Shown here: piece by piece, positions 21,805-30,937 of the stretch
How positions within the stretch are numbered: the first letter of the stretch is position 1
Layout: the number at the start of each line of letters is the position of its first letter
NCBI GenBank assembly: GCA_934394565.1
Contig: CAKRQV010000008.1
Span: 1 to 64,000 of the forward strand
Reading direction: 5' to 3'
Source of the DNA: an uncultured Lachnospiraceae bacterium
GTDB taxonomy: Bacteria; Bacillota; Clostridia; Lachnospirales; Lachnospiraceae
DNA length: 64,000 bases
Made by a program: the position numbers and the translations under genes
The notes under the pieces: generated by a model
What the model was told of the DNA's origin: nothing
The model's input: only the letters and a program-made list of their open reading frames with translations
The model's database searches: none

Positions 21805-21823
21805 ATATCGAAGGAGGATGTGC

Positions 21824-23161
21824 ATGGAACAAAACAACTATATGAAAGAAAAACCAATACTGCCATTGCTTTTGTCGATGTCACTGCCGATGGTGCTGTC
21901 GATGCTGGTAAATTCCCTTTACAATATTATTGACAGCTATTTTGTGGCAATGATCAGTGAGGAGGCGATGACTGCTCTCTCACTGGTATTTCCGGTTCAG
22001 AATTTCATCAATGCTGTTGCCGTAGGTTTTGGTATCGGCATCAATGCTTCTATTGCCTTTTTTCTCGGTGCCGGTAAACAGAAAAAAGCGGATATCTCCG
22101 CTTCTGTAGGTCTGTTATTATCAATTGTGCATGGTGTTGCCCTGACTGCGGCCAGTATCTGTACGATCCGTTTTTTCCTCTCGTGCTTCACAAAAGATTC
22201 TTCTATCGTACATATGGGTGTTTCCTATGCCCGTATTGCCTTTGCTTTTTCTGTGATCATCAGTGTGGAAATCACCTGGGAGAAAATTTTTCAGTCCGTT
22301 GGCCGCATGACAGTCTCCATGATCTGTATGATGAGCGGCTGTATTCTGAATATCGTGATGGATCCGCTGCTCATCTTCGGTGTCGGCCCGTTTCCGCGTA
22401 TGGGAATTGAAGGTGCAGCATGGGCAACCGGTTTTGGACAGTTTCTGACACTGGCCTTATATCTTCTGTTTTATTCCATCCAATCGTTACCGGTAAAAAT
22501 ATCTATGAAAGCTCTGGAAAAAGACACGGCACTGATTGGCCGTCTGTATGCCGTTGGTATTCCGGCTACTTTAAATATGGCGTTGCCCTCTCTGCTGATT
22601 TCAGTTCTCAACGCGATTTTAAGTGTTTATGGCCAGATGTACATTGTCATTCTGGGTATTTATTATAAGCTGCAGACCTTCCTCTATCTGCCCGCCAACG
22701 GCATTATCCAGGGTATGCGTCCACTGATCGGCTATAACTATGGTGCCAGAGAACATGCTCGTGTACGCGCTCTCTATCGTTACACGCTGGCCCTGTGTGC
22801 CTCTATAATGGCATTTGGTACTTTGCTCTGCCAGATACTCCCTGGTCATCTGATTGGCCTGTTTACAGTCAATCCGGGCACCATAGCAGCCGGAAGCACT
22901 GCTCTGCGCCTGATTAGTCTCGGTTTTATCATCTCCGCTGTCTCCGTGGCCTCCAGCGGAGCTTTGGAAGGTCTCGGAAAAGGAGCTGCCTCTCTCGTAA
23001 TTTCTCTCTGCCGGAACCTCCTTGTGATCCTCCCCTGTGCCTGGATTCTGTCAATCACCCTGGGCTCCATCGGCGTCTGGTGCGCCTTCCCCTGCGCCGA
23101 ACTGATCACAGCCTTAATCGCATTAATCGTTTACAAAAAATCGGTAATACGGCAGGATTAA
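21824..23161 (+). CDS. MATE-family multidrug/cation efflux transporter
   Basis: A protein of 445 aa with about 12 membrane helices in two related halves. The family's first-helix pattern (LPLLLSMSLPMVLSMLVNSLYNIIDSYFV) is clear, and further landmarks are ATGFGQFLTL and PANGIIQGMRPLIGYNYGA. MATE proteins export drugs or metabolites using a sodium or proton gradient. The start at 21824 follows AAGGAGGATGTGC. Expression appears to be governed by the terminator just upstream, which suggests induction by an antibiotic or other inhibitor of translation. Confidence 0.93.
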   Translation: MEQNNYMKEKPILPLLLSMSLPMVLSMLVNSLYNIIDSYFVAMISEEAMTALSLVFPVQNFINAVAVGFGIGINASIAFFLGAGKQKKADISASVGLLLSIVHGVALTAASICTIRFFLSCFTKDSSIVHMGVSYARIAFAFSVIISVEITWEKIFQSVGRMTVSMICMMSGCILNIVMDPLLIFGVGPFPRMGIEGAAWATGFGQFLTLALYLLFYSIQSLPVKISMKALEKDTALIGRLYAVGIPATLNMALPSLLISVLNAILSVYGQMYIVILGIYYKLQTFLYLPANGIIQGMRPLIGYNYGAREHARVRALYRYTLALCASIMAFGTLLCQILPGHLIGLFTVNPGTIAAGSTALRLISLGFIISAVSVASSGALEGLGKGAASLVISLCRNLLVILPCAWILSITLGSIGVWCAFPCAELITALIALIVYKKSVIRQD

Positions 23162-23228
23162 AAAAGATACAAGAAAGATAGACAAAAAACATATTGTCAA
23201 AATCCTCCGTCATCCTCCTCAAAGGCAG

Positions 23229-23363
23229 AAAAAGCCCCTGCATCCCAGGTCTATCTATTGTTTTCCAGCGACTTTGGCGAGTAAGAGTCCGAGACTCCAG
23301 GCTCGGACCGACGGAGCCGGAGCGCAGAAAACAATAGATAGCCCGGAGATGCAGGGGCTTTTT
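23229..23363. repeat. 135-nt compound hairpin element between MATE and dtd
   Basis: The outer arms 23229-23244 and 23348-23363 are perfect 16-bp inverted copies with A/T-run ends. The inner arms 23251-23265 and 23327-23341 are perfect 15-bp copies. A six-by-six internal loop separates them. The 61-nt centre carries its own 7-bp hairpin (GTCCGAG 23287-23293 with CTCGGAC 23302-23308). It lies between convergent genes and could end transcription both ways, but it is far larger than a terminator needs to be. Confidence 0.8.
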
Positions 23364-23375
23364 CGTCCGCCATAT

Positions 23376-23825
23376 CTATTCAAACATCTTTTCATCCAAT
23401 ACAATCGTGAACGGTCCATCATTTACCAGACTCACCACCATATGAGCCCCAAAGCTGCCCGTCTGCACATCGCTGACCTCTTCTCTGCACTTCGCAATCA
23501 TGTACGCATACAGATTTTCTGCCAGCACCGGATTCCCCGCTTCCACAAAACTCGGCCTGTTGCCTTTCCTGCAATTTGCATACAACGTAAACTGAGAAAT
23601 CAGCAATAGCGACCCACCAACATCCTTCAGTGAAAGATTCGTCTTTCCGTTTTCATCCTCAAAGATACGCAATCCCAGCATCTTACGGATATATTTATCC
23701 GCCAGTTCTTTCGTATCGTCAGCCCCGACACCGATCAGAACCATATACCCTTTTCCAATCTGTCCGATTACAGCATCGTCTACAGATACAGAAGCCTGAC
23801 TGACTCTCTGGATCACTAACTTCAT
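23376..23825 (-). CDS. dtd: D-aminoacyl-tRNA deacylase
   Basis: A protein of 149 aa, the standard length, with MKLVIQRVSQASV at the start. The two active-site motifs are SQFTLYA and NDGPFT (the latter GPVT in most members). Dtd removes D-amino acids wrongly loaded on tRNA. It ends the operon that begins with the AI-2E-family gene, separated from it by a single base, so the two are cotranscribed. Confidence 0.96.
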   Translation of the reverse strand: MKLVIQRVSQASVSVDDAVIGQIGKGYMVLIGVGADDTKELADKYIRKMLGLRIFEDENGKTNLSLKDVGGSLLLISQFTLYANCRKGNRPSFVEAGNPVLAENLYAYMIAKCREEVSDVQTGSFGAHMVVSLVNDGPFTIVLDEKMFE

Positions 23826-23826
23826 C

Positions 23827-25326
23827 TTACTCTTCCTCCTGGGTATCTTTTGCGTTTCCGCTTATCTCTTCCTGTACATCATCGGCAGCCACATCCTGAA
23901 TCTGTTCAAATTTATCTTCAGCAATGATGACCGGCTCTTCTTCAAACACATCTTCATCCGCAACGATCCTTGACTTTTTGATCGTATAGGCCGGTAAGAC
24001 TTCATCATCTGTATCCGGATCTGCCAGACGACGGCCACGGATACCATAATGAAACAGTTCCGGATCCTGTCTACGGTCCCGGCCATGGCTTGGAGTTCTC
24101 GTATCCACGTCCATATGATTCATATCTTTATAATCATTCACATCCTGTGGCATATGATTCTTTTCCAGCAGATGATTCATCGCATTCGTAATCAGCTGAC
24201 AGATCACGGCGAACATCGGAACTCCGATGATCAGGCCGACAAAGCCAAACAGACCTCCACCTACAAGGATTGCAACAACGACCATGAAGCTGGAAAGTCC
24301 GGTGGAATTACTTAAGATCTTCGGGCCGATCAGATTTCCATCCAGCTGCTGCAGAATGATGATGAAGATAATAAAATACAGACATTGTATAGGACTCACG
24401 AGAAAGATCAGCAATGCACTTGGTACAGCACCAATAAACGGTCCGAAAAACGGGATGATATTGGTGATTCCAACAATTACGCTGACCAACAGTGCGTAGG
24501 GCATCTTCAGGATCGAGGTGCAGATATAACAAATAGCACCGATGATGGCAGAATCAATAATCTTTCCAAGAAAAAAGCCACCAAATGTACGGTTGACATA
24601 GCGGAGATCCCGGAGAATATTGTTCGCAAATTCCGGATCACCGACAACAGCATAAAGAAATCTCTTGCCCCGTGCAATAAACTCTTCTTTCCCATTCAGG
24701 AAATACATGGAAATAATACTGCCGATCAGGAAATTTTTAATAACCGACAAAAAGTCCATGATCTGTGAGGAAAAAGAAGCCATAAATTCATTCAAACGAG
24801 GCATAAAAGAATTATTGATCCAATTTTGCAGATTGGCAGTCACTGTCTCCAGAGCGTCTACAGCGGAATTTTCAAGGTCCGGATTATTCTGAAACATTTT
24901 GACCAGATATTCCCGGATATTCGTTGCATACCGGGGGAAGCTGTTTGTCAGATTGATGATACTGTTGACCAGCTGCGGAACCAGCAATGCAATCAGACCG
25001 TAGATACAGGCCATCATAAAAAGCAGAGACAGGATAACGCTGCCCAGACGGATAAATCTTCGTACCTTTTCAGATGGATGAAAATCAAATTTTTTACAGA
25101 TAAAACCCAACACCACGATATTTTCTATAAATTTCATGACTGGATTTAAAATGTAGGCAATAAATGCACCGTAGATGATCGGCATCAGGATGCCAATCAT
25201 AGTTTTTATGGCACCAAAAATACTGCCGAGATGCGAAGCGAGGATAAAAACGCAAACGCTTGCTGCTATGACAAGAAAAGCAGTGATCCCCCACTGGATA
25301 TGTGTCTTTTTAAGCTTGATTTTCAT
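23827..25326 (-). CDS. AI-2E-family (PF01594) membrane transporter
   Basis: A protein of 499 aa with about eight membrane segments and the family pattern in the second half (FFGPFIGAVPSALLIF, QLDGNLIGPKILSNSTGLSSF, GLIIGVPMFAV). Family members have been linked to autoinducer-2 export and to Na+/H+ exchange, so the substrate is open. The last 110 residues are hydrophilic and highly acidic, an extended cytoplasmic tail. A TGn-extended TATAAT (complement of 25369-25374) lies upstream. Confidence 0.9.
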   Translation of the reverse strand: MKIKLKKTHIQWGITAFLVIAASVCVFILASHLGSIFGAIKTMIGILMPIIYGAFIAYILNPVMKFIENIVVLGFICKKFDFHPSEKVRRFIRLGSVILSLLFMMACIYGLIALLVPQLVNSIINLTNSFPRYATNIREYLVKMFQNNPDLENSAVDALETVTANLQNWINNSFMPRLNEFMASFSSQIMDFLSVIKNFLIGSIISMYFLNGKEEFIARGKRFLYAVVGDPEFANNILRDLRYVNRTFGGFFLGKIIDSAIIGAICYICTSILKMPYALLVSVIVGITNIIPFFGPFIGAVPSALLIFLVSPIQCLYFIIFIIILQQLDGNLIGPKILSNSTGLSSFMVVVAILVGGGLFGFVGLIIGVPMFAVICQLITNAMNHLLEKNHMPQDVNDYKDMNHMDVDTRTPSHGRDRRQDPELFHYGIRGRRLADPDTDDEVLPAYTIKKSRIVADEDVFEEEPVIIAEDKFEQIQDVAADDVQEEISGNAKDTQEEE

Positions 25327-25548
25327 ATAGAACCATCCTGTTTTTACATAATTTGTATTATCTTTCCTATTATAGCACAGACTGAAGGAAGCAAAACAGA
25401 TTTTTGTGTAAAATTATTCTAAATCATTTTGCAATGTGTTATTCTGAATGAGTCAGACAACATGATGCATAGTCTGCGTGTGACAGCGAAGGCTTTTGGG
25501 AAGCTGACGGCAGTACATCTGTTATGCGAATGATATGAGGATACTATA

Positions 25549-26274
25549 ATGAATACACAGAAATTACTGAGTTATACAAGAAAAGCGATTGATGATTACG
25601 GACTGATCAGAGAGGGTGACCATATTGCGGTTGGTATCTCCGGAGGAAAGGACAGTTTGACGCTCCTGACGGCATTATATGAGCTGCAGCGCTTCTATCC
25701 GGCGCATTTTACATTGGAGGCGATTACGGTGGATCTGGGCAATTCTGGATTCGTTACGGCTCCGTTGGAGGCATTCTGCAGGGAACGAGACATTCCGTAT
25801 ACATGTGTGGGGACACAGATTGCGCAGATTGTGTTTAAGGAGCGAAAGGAAAAGAATCCCTGCTCTCTCTGTGCGAAGATGCGAAAAGGAGCCTTGAACG
25901 AGACGGCACTGGCGCATGGATGCAATAAGATTGCGTATGCGCATCATAAGGACGATCTGATTGAAACACTTTTTATGTCGCTTCTGTTTGAGGGGCGGAT
26001 CAGTACGTTTTCGCCACTGACGCATCTGGACCGGACGGGGCTGGATGTGATACGACCGTTGATGTATGCAAGTGAGAAGGAAATATGGGGGTATGCGCTG
26101 GGATGCCATCTGCCGGTGGTGAAGAGCTTCTGTCCGGCAGATGGATATACGAAACGGGAGTATGTGAAGGAGCTTTTGCAGCGGATTTATGAGGAGAATC
26201 CGAGGGCACGGGAACGGTTGTTTCATGCCTGTGTAACGGGAGAACTGAAGGACTGGCCGGTAAAAGTCAGGTAA
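25549..26274 (+). CDS. TtcA/TilS-family PP-loop ATPase (tRNA thiolation type)
   Basis: A protein of 241 aa. It has the PP-loop SGGKDSL at about residue 31, a CSLC pair at about 106-109, and AYAHHKDDLIETLFM, all as in TtcA-like enzymes. These adenylate a tRNA base and insert sulfur using an iron-sulfur cluster. The protein is shorter than E. coli TtcA (311 aa), as in many Clostridia, so the exact base modified is not certain. It is one of only two + strand genes right of 23.4 kb. The 222 nt before it show no convincing promoter. Confidence 0.85.
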   Translation: MNTQKLLSYTRKAIDDYGLIREGDHIAVGISGGKDSLTLLTALYELQRFYPAHFTLEAITVDLGNSGFVTAPLEAFCRERDIPYTCVGTQIAQIVFKERKEKNPCSLCAKMRKGALNETALAHGCNKIAYAHHKDDLIETLFMSLLFEGRISTFSPLTHLDRTGLDVIRPLMYASEKEIWGYALGCHLPVVKSFCPADGYTKREYVKELLQRIYEENPRARERLFHACVTGELKDWPVKVR

Positions 26275-26307
26275 TGACAGATGGTCGAAAACTCCCTTCT
26301 TCATCGT

Positions 26308-27213
26308 CTACTTCATAATTTCCAGCAAATGCTCAAAATACTCCGGCAACGGCGCAGTACACTCGATGTACTCTCCTGTTCTCGGATGAATAAACCCAAG
26401 AGTCATAGCGTGCAGACATTGCCCCTCGAGGGTATACGGCGACTTGGCAGTGCTGTACACGGTGTCACCGAGTAAGGGATGTCCGAGGCTGGCCATGTGG
26501 ACACGGATCTGGTGGGTACGGCCCGTTTCCAGCCGACATTCGATGTAGGTGAAGCGGGAAAAACGCTTAAGGACACGGTAATGAGTGACGGCACGTTTCC
26601 CGTTGGTGCGGTTGATTGCCATTTTTTTGCGGTCAATGGGATGTCGGCCGATGGGGGCATCTACGGTACCTTCATTTTCTTTGAGATTCCCCCATACAAT
26701 TGCACGATAACGGCGGTTGATGGAATGCTCCTTTAACTGTTCGGCGAGACTGCGGTGGGCCATGTCGTTTTTGCAGACAACGAGGGAGCCTGTAGTGTCC
26801 CGGTCAATACGATGAACGATGCCAGGGCGCAAAACGCCATTGATGCCGGACAGCTGGCCTTCGCAGTGATATAAAAGTGCATTGACAAGAGTACCACTAT
26901 AGTGACCAGCTGCAGGATGTACGACCATACCCTTTGGTTTATTGATCACAAGAAGATCCTGATCTTCGTACAGAATGTCAAGGGGAATTTTCTCCGGAGT
27001 GATATCCAGCTTGATCTCATCAGGAATTTCAATATGAATCTCGTCCTCTGCCCGCAGACGGTAATTTGGCTTTACAATCTGTCCCCGGACAGTGACATGC
27101 TGTCCTTTAATCAGTTTCTGCAGATAAGAACGGGAAAAATCAGGCAGCATTTCATCTAAAAATTTATCAAGACGTTCTCCGCTCTCCTGTGATGCAAAGA
27201 TCATTTCTTTCAT
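26308..27213 (-). CDS. rluD: RluA-family 23S rRNA pseudouridine synthase (RluD-like)
   Basis: A protein of 301 aa. It has an N-terminal S4 RNA-binding domain (about residues 12-75) and a catalytic domain with the aspartate in VHRIDRDTTG. It also has the KPKGMVVHPAAGH and ETGRTHQIRVHMASLGHPLLGD motifs. It overlaps the end of lspA by 4 nt and closes the operon that starts with the HlyD-like gene. The lspA-rluD pair is widely conserved. Confidence 0.93.
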   Translation of the reverse strand: MKEMIFASQESGERLDKFLDEMLPDFSRSYLQKLIKGQHVTVRGQIVKPNYRLRAEDEIHIEIPDEIKLDITPEKIPLDILYEDQDLLVINKPKGMVVHPAAGHYSGTLVNALLYHCEGQLSGINGVLRPGIVHRIDRDTTGSLVVCKNDMAHRSLAEQLKEHSINRRYRAIVWGNLKENEGTVDAPIGRHPIDRKKMAINRTNGKRAVTHYRVLKRFSRFTYIECRLETGRTHQIRVHMASLGHPLLGDTVYSTAKSPYTLEGQCLHAMTLGFIHPRTGEYIECTAPLPEYFEHLLEIMK

Positions 27214-27731
27214 ACGTGTTTCCCTTTCCCCGGAGTAAGGAACGTCAATTCATCATCTTTATAAAAGAAAATGACAAAAATCACAAGAAACACTGCACCC
27301 ACGGTAATATAGATATCCGCAACATTGAATACCGGAAAATCAATCAGGGAGAACCAGAAAAAATCCACAACATAATGGCGGAAACCTCTGTCGATCATAT
27401 TGCCGATCGCCCCTGCAGCTATGGCAAGAGTAATCAGCCGCAGTGGCATCATGCGCACGGTGAACGGCATACGGATATAAACAATGGTACAGAGAACCAG
27501 GAAAATCAGTCCAAGCAGCAGAAAAAACCACTGCTGATCCTGGAGAATACCAAAAGCAGCGCCATGATTTTCCAAATAATGCAGGGAAAAAACACCTGGA
27601 ATCAGGGAAATATCGGCCTGGTTTTTCAGATGGGCAATGGCTAATATCTTTGTCCACTGATCAAGGAAAAGTAAAAGGATGATGCCTGCAATACCAACAA
27701 GCAGATGTTTCAGACTGGCTGTTTTTTTCAA
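27210..27731 (-). CDS. lspA: Lipoprotein signal peptidase (signal peptidase II)
   Basis: A protein of 173 aa with four membrane helices. The two catalytic aspartates are in YVVDFF and in FNVADIYI, and the conserved GNMIDR and LENHGAAFG blocks are present. LspA cuts the signal peptide of prolipoproteins before the lipidated cysteine. It overlaps both neighbours by 4 nt. A clear lipoprotein substrate in the window is the DUF3048 protein. Confidence 0.96.
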   Translation of the reverse strand: MKKTASLKHLLVGIAGIILLLFLDQWTKILAIAHLKNQADISLIPGVFSLHYLENHGAAFGILQDQQWFFLLLGLIFLVLCTIVYIRMPFTVRMMPLRLITLAIAAGAIGNMIDRGFRHYVVDFFWFSLIDFPVFNVADIYITVGAVFLVIFVIFFYKDDELTFLTPGKGKHV

Positions 27732-28825
27732 TGCGCTGTTTCCTCCTTCAGAATACTTTCAGCAGCGCCTTTCAACGAGGCGATGGGCAGAGTTTCAATG
27801 ACGGCATGACCGATACGGTCGAGCAGGATAAATTTAGTATTACCATCAGAAGCTTTTTTATCAGAAGCCATGGCCTGTAAGATATCTTCTGTACGCAGAC
27901 CTTCTACATGATCTGGCAGACCGTAATAACGGTTTAGTTCCAGAATAAGCTGGTATTCGTTGTCTTTCAAAAGACCTTTTCGGAAGGAAAGCCATGCTGC
28001 AGCCGCCATGCCAATACCTACACACTGACCATGTAACATAGTAAAGTGCATCAGTTTTTCTACAGCATGACCGATAGTGTGGCCAAAATTCAGGATTGCG
28101 CGGATACCCTGTTCCGTCGGATCGCTTTCCACGACTTCAGATTTGATGCGGCAACATTCACGTACCATATGTGCTAAAGCTTCATGATTTCTGGCCAATA
28201 CTTCATGACGGTGTTCACCCAGCCATTGATAAAAGGCAGCATCATAGATCAGGGCCGATTTCAGGATCTCACCCATACCGCAGGTAAAAAGCTCATTATT
28301 TAAGGTGGAAAGTGTCTGCATATTCATATAAACCAGACGGGGTTGATGAAAGGCACCCACCATATTTTTGAACTGTTCGAAGTCTACGCCGGTCTTTCCG
28401 CCAACACTGCTGTCGACCTGGGCCAGGAGCGTTGTGGGCACCTGGATAAAATCGATACCACGCAGATATGTTGCCGCTGTAAAACCACACAGATCGCCGA
28501 CAACACCGCCGCCAAGAGCCAGTAAAAGATCTTTGCGGGAATAATGCTTTTCAATAAGCATACGGTAAAAGTCGCGTACGGTATCCAGATTCTTGTGCTC
28601 CTCTCCTGCGGGGAAAACGAAACTGTCTACCTGGTACTCTGGCCGCAGAACAGAAACTACTTCCTGCAGATACAGTGCAGCTACTGTACTGTCACTGGCA
28701 ATACAGATCTTTGTTGCCTTGCAGGAAAGCTCCCGGATGCGCTCCGGCAGCCCGGCAAAGCTTTCGGTCCAGACAATCGGATAATCAAAACAATTTTCTC
28801 TGGTAACTCTGAGCATATTTTCCAT
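27728..28825 (-). CDS. aroB: 3-dehydroquinate synthase
   Basis: A protein of 365 aa. The ATG at 28825 is preferred over an in-frame ATG eight codons upstream, because AAAAGGAG falls between them at the correct distance. AroB motifs include FPAGEEHKNLDTV, LALGGGVVGDLCGF, PTTLLAQVDSSVGGKTGVD, and the zinc histidines in NFGHTIGHAVE and HGQCVGIGM. It makes the first ring of the shikimate pathway. Its place in a division and envelope operon between ylmH and lspA, away from other aro genes, is unusual in bacteria generally. Confidence 0.95.
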   Translation of the reverse strand: MENMLRVTRENCFDYPIVWTESFAGLPERIRELSCKATKICIASDSTVAALYLQEVVSVLRPEYQVDSFVFPAGEEHKNLDTVRDFYRMLIEKHYSRKDLLLALGGGVVGDLCGFTAATYLRGIDFIQVPTTLLAQVDSSVGGKTGVDFEQFKNMVGAFHQPRLVYMNMQTLSTLNNELFTCGMGEILKSALIYDAAFYQWLGEHRHEVLARNHEALAHMVRECCRIKSEVVESDPTEQGIRAILNFGHTIGHAVEKLMHFTMLHGQCVGIGMAAAAWLSFRKGLLKDNEYQLILELNRYYGLPDHVEGLRTEDILQAMASDKKASDGNTKFILLDRIGHAVIETLPIASLKGAAESILKEETAH

Positions 28826-28845
28826 AATGTATCGACTCCTTTTCC

Positions 28846-29601
28846 TCATACAAAACGCTGTATATTGATCCAGTATTTGCCTTTTTTCGACTGACTTGTG
28901 GTATCCAGATAACGGAACTTTCCAAGACCTCGCACCGAAATCAGATCATTCGGATGCAGCGTATAACCGTTGGATGTGACAAGGCGGGCATTAACATAGA
29001 CCTGGCCGCCTTCAATATACGGAATAGCTTTACTGCGGGAAAGTCCAAAGGCTACGGCCAGTACACTGTCCAGACGTACACTGCTGACTGTACCGGAAAT
29101 TTCCTTATACTTTGGGTGGGGAATTTCGTTAAGTTCTTCTACAGTAGCCATAACACTTGTGTGGCGGATTCGTGTCAGTTCACGGCAGATGAGATCTGCC
29201 ATTTTTGAAAGACAGAACACGTACGCTGTCTGATCCTGCAAAAGAATATCCCCAAGACAGCTTCTTTCGATGCCAAGATGCATTAATGCCCCCAGATAAT
29301 CTCTGTGTGTCAAATCTTCACTGAAACGGGCATTTAATGGACGGATTGCAATGCATCGAATCGGGAAATCCAGATTCTCACATAAAACAAAAGCATCAGG
29401 TAGAAATGCTGCTATCTGACGCTCTGCTTCCTCATATCCTCCGGATAATCTCAGCGTGACACCGAGATCATCCATTTTCAGATACTGTAAACTATGTAGT
29501 TCATTGAGATTTAAAAAATCAGAATACACAACGATGTCGCGGTTGTAAGCCCTGTTAGCCATATCCACGAAATGACGTCTGATCAGTTCTTCATTTTCCA
29601 T
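28846..29601 (-). CDS. ylmH: YlmH-family S4-domain RNA-binding protein
   Basis: A protein of 251 aa. It has the YlmH/RqcP2-like N-terminal region (HFVDMANRAYNRDIVVYSDFLN), a central domain, and a C-terminal S4 domain (about residues 178-240: RLDSVLAVAFGLSRSKAIPYIEGGQVYVN). YlmH follows sepF in most Firmicutes. In B. subtilis it is a factor in ribosome-associated quality control and possibly in division. It begins 3 nt after sepF. Confidence 0.93.
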   Translation of the reverse strand: MENEELIRRHFVDMANRAYNRDIVVYSDFLNLNELHSLQYLKMDDLGVTLRLSGGYEEAERQIAAFLPDAFVLCENLDFPIRCIAIRPLNARFSEDLTHRDYLGALMHLGIERSCLGDILLQDQTAYVFCLSKMADLICRELTRIRHTSVMATVEELNEIPHPKYKEISGTVSSVRLDSVLAVAFGLSRSKAIPYIEGGQVYVNARLVTSNGYTLHPNDLISVRGLGKFRYLDTTSQSKKGKYWINIQRFV

Positions 29602-29604
29602 GGA

Positions 29605-30207
29605 TTAGAACTCCGTACGGAAAGAAGGCATATTGAAATTGTTATTTAAAATCTCCTGAAAATCCCCGCTGATCTCCACGTTTGCCGGAGTCAGAACAAA
29701 GATATAACTGGAAACCTTCTGCAGGCTGCCACCCAGTGCATAGCATGTACCGGAAGAAAAGTCAATCACACGCTGTGCCACTTCAACATCGATACCCTCC
29801 AGATTCAGCAGTACAGTACAATCGTCAAGCAGTGTATCTGCAATTTCGCGCGTGTCTTCCATACTGTTTGGTTTGATTACACAAACTTCCATATTGGCCA
29901 CAGAAGTACGTCCGCTTAACGGAGTAATTTTGGAAGAAGTCTTTGGTTTGGAAACAGTCTTCGGTTTGGCAGCAGTCTTCGGTGCTGTCGTTTTTGCAGC
30001 AGCTGTCTCTTTTGCCGGTTTTACCGTGCGTACCGGTGTCTTGGCCGGCTCATTATCGTCAAAGTCATCATCATTATCCAGTTTTTTAAAGAAACGTTTT
30101 TTCGGTTTTTCTACCTCTTCGGCATCGTCATCATCGAAAAAATCGTCATCATCATCGTAATCATCATTCAGTTTTACTGCATTTAAAATTTTGTCCAAGA
30201 AACCCAT
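29605..30207 (-). CDS. sepF: Cell division protein SepF
   Basis: A protein of 200 aa. The N-terminal membrane-targeting helix is MGFLDKILNAVKL. An aspartate-rich segment and an alanine/lysine/threonine-rich linker run from about residue 18 to 100. The C-terminal SepF core follows (about 103-195: VCVIKPNSMEDTREIADTL, VLLNLEG, IDFSSGTCYALGG). SepF polymerises, anchors FtsZ to the membrane and aligns the division septum. The linker is longer than in B. subtilis SepF (152 aa). Confidence 0.96.
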   Translation of the reverse strand: MGFLDKILNAVKLNDDYDDDDDFFDDDDAEEVEKPKKRFFKKLDNDDDFDDNEPAKTPVRTVKPAKETAAAKTTAPKTAAKPKTVSKPKTSSKITPLSGRTSVANMEVCVIKPNSMEDTREIADTLLDDCTVLLNLEGIDVEVAQRVIDFSSGTCYALGGSLQKVSSYIFVLTPANVEISGDFQEILNNNFNMPSFRTEF

Positions 30208-30224
30208 TATTAATCCCCTTTTCT

Positions 30225-30917
30225 CTATTTCGTATAATCGCGCTCGCCAAAGATCCCGGTACCGACACGTACCATAGTTGCTCCCTCTTCAATGGCGACC
30301 TCGTAGTCATTCGTCATTCCCATGCTGAGAACGCTCATAGTGACATTATTGATGTTTTTGGCGGCAATGTCAACACTTAATTGCTTTAATTTGCGGAATA
30401 TTGGACGGTTTTCTTCCGGGTCTTCCACAAAAGGTGCAATTGTCATAAGTCCACGAATGGAAATATGTGGAAGCTTTGCAGCAGCTTCGATCAGAGCAAT
30501 AGTTTCTTCGGTCGTCACACCAAATTTACTCTCTTCCTGTGCAACATTAACCTCAATCAGCACCGGTACGATACTATCCTGCTTCACGGCTTCCTGGCTG
30601 ATTGCCTCTGCCAGACGCAGCGAATCCACAGAATGGATCATGCAGGCTTTTCCGACAACCTGACGGACTTTGTTGCGCTGCAGGTGACCAATCATATGCC
30701 AGCGGATATCCTGTGGCAGCACCTCAATTTTACGGCAGATCTCCTGCACTTTATTTTCACCGAAATCCCGCTGTCCCACACTATAGGCTTCTTCGACCAT
30801 GCTCTCCGGCTTGGTTTTGCTGACAGCGATCAGTGTAACATCTTCACGGGCTCTGCCTGCACGCAGACAGGCAGCTGTAATCTTGTCTTCGACTTTCTTC
30901 AGATTTTCAATTACCAT
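30225..30917 (-). CDS. yggS: PLP homeostasis protein (YggS/YlmE family)
   Basis: A protein of 230 aa. It is a single TIM-barrel with the PLP lysine in LIAVSKTKP, HMIGHLQRNK, EVNVAQEESKFG, and the phosphate-binding end LSMGMTNDYEVAIEEGATMVRVGTGIFG. It binds and buffers pyridoxal phosphate rather than catalysing a known reaction. It lies directly before sepF, the standard ylmE-sepF order. Confidence 0.96.
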   Translation of the reverse strand: MVIENLKKVEDKITAACLRAGRAREDVTLIAVSKTKPESMVEEAYSVGQRDFGENKVQEICRKIEVLPQDIRWHMIGHLQRNKVRQVVGKACMIHSVDSLRLAEAISQEAVKQDSIVPVLIEVNVAQEESKFGVTTEETIALIEAAAKLPHISIRGLMTIAPFVEDPEENRPIFRKLKQLSVDIAAKNINNVTMSVLSMGMTNDYEVAIEEGATMVRVGTGIFGERDYTK

Positions 30918-30937
30918 AGCGTCTCCTTTATGCTTCT

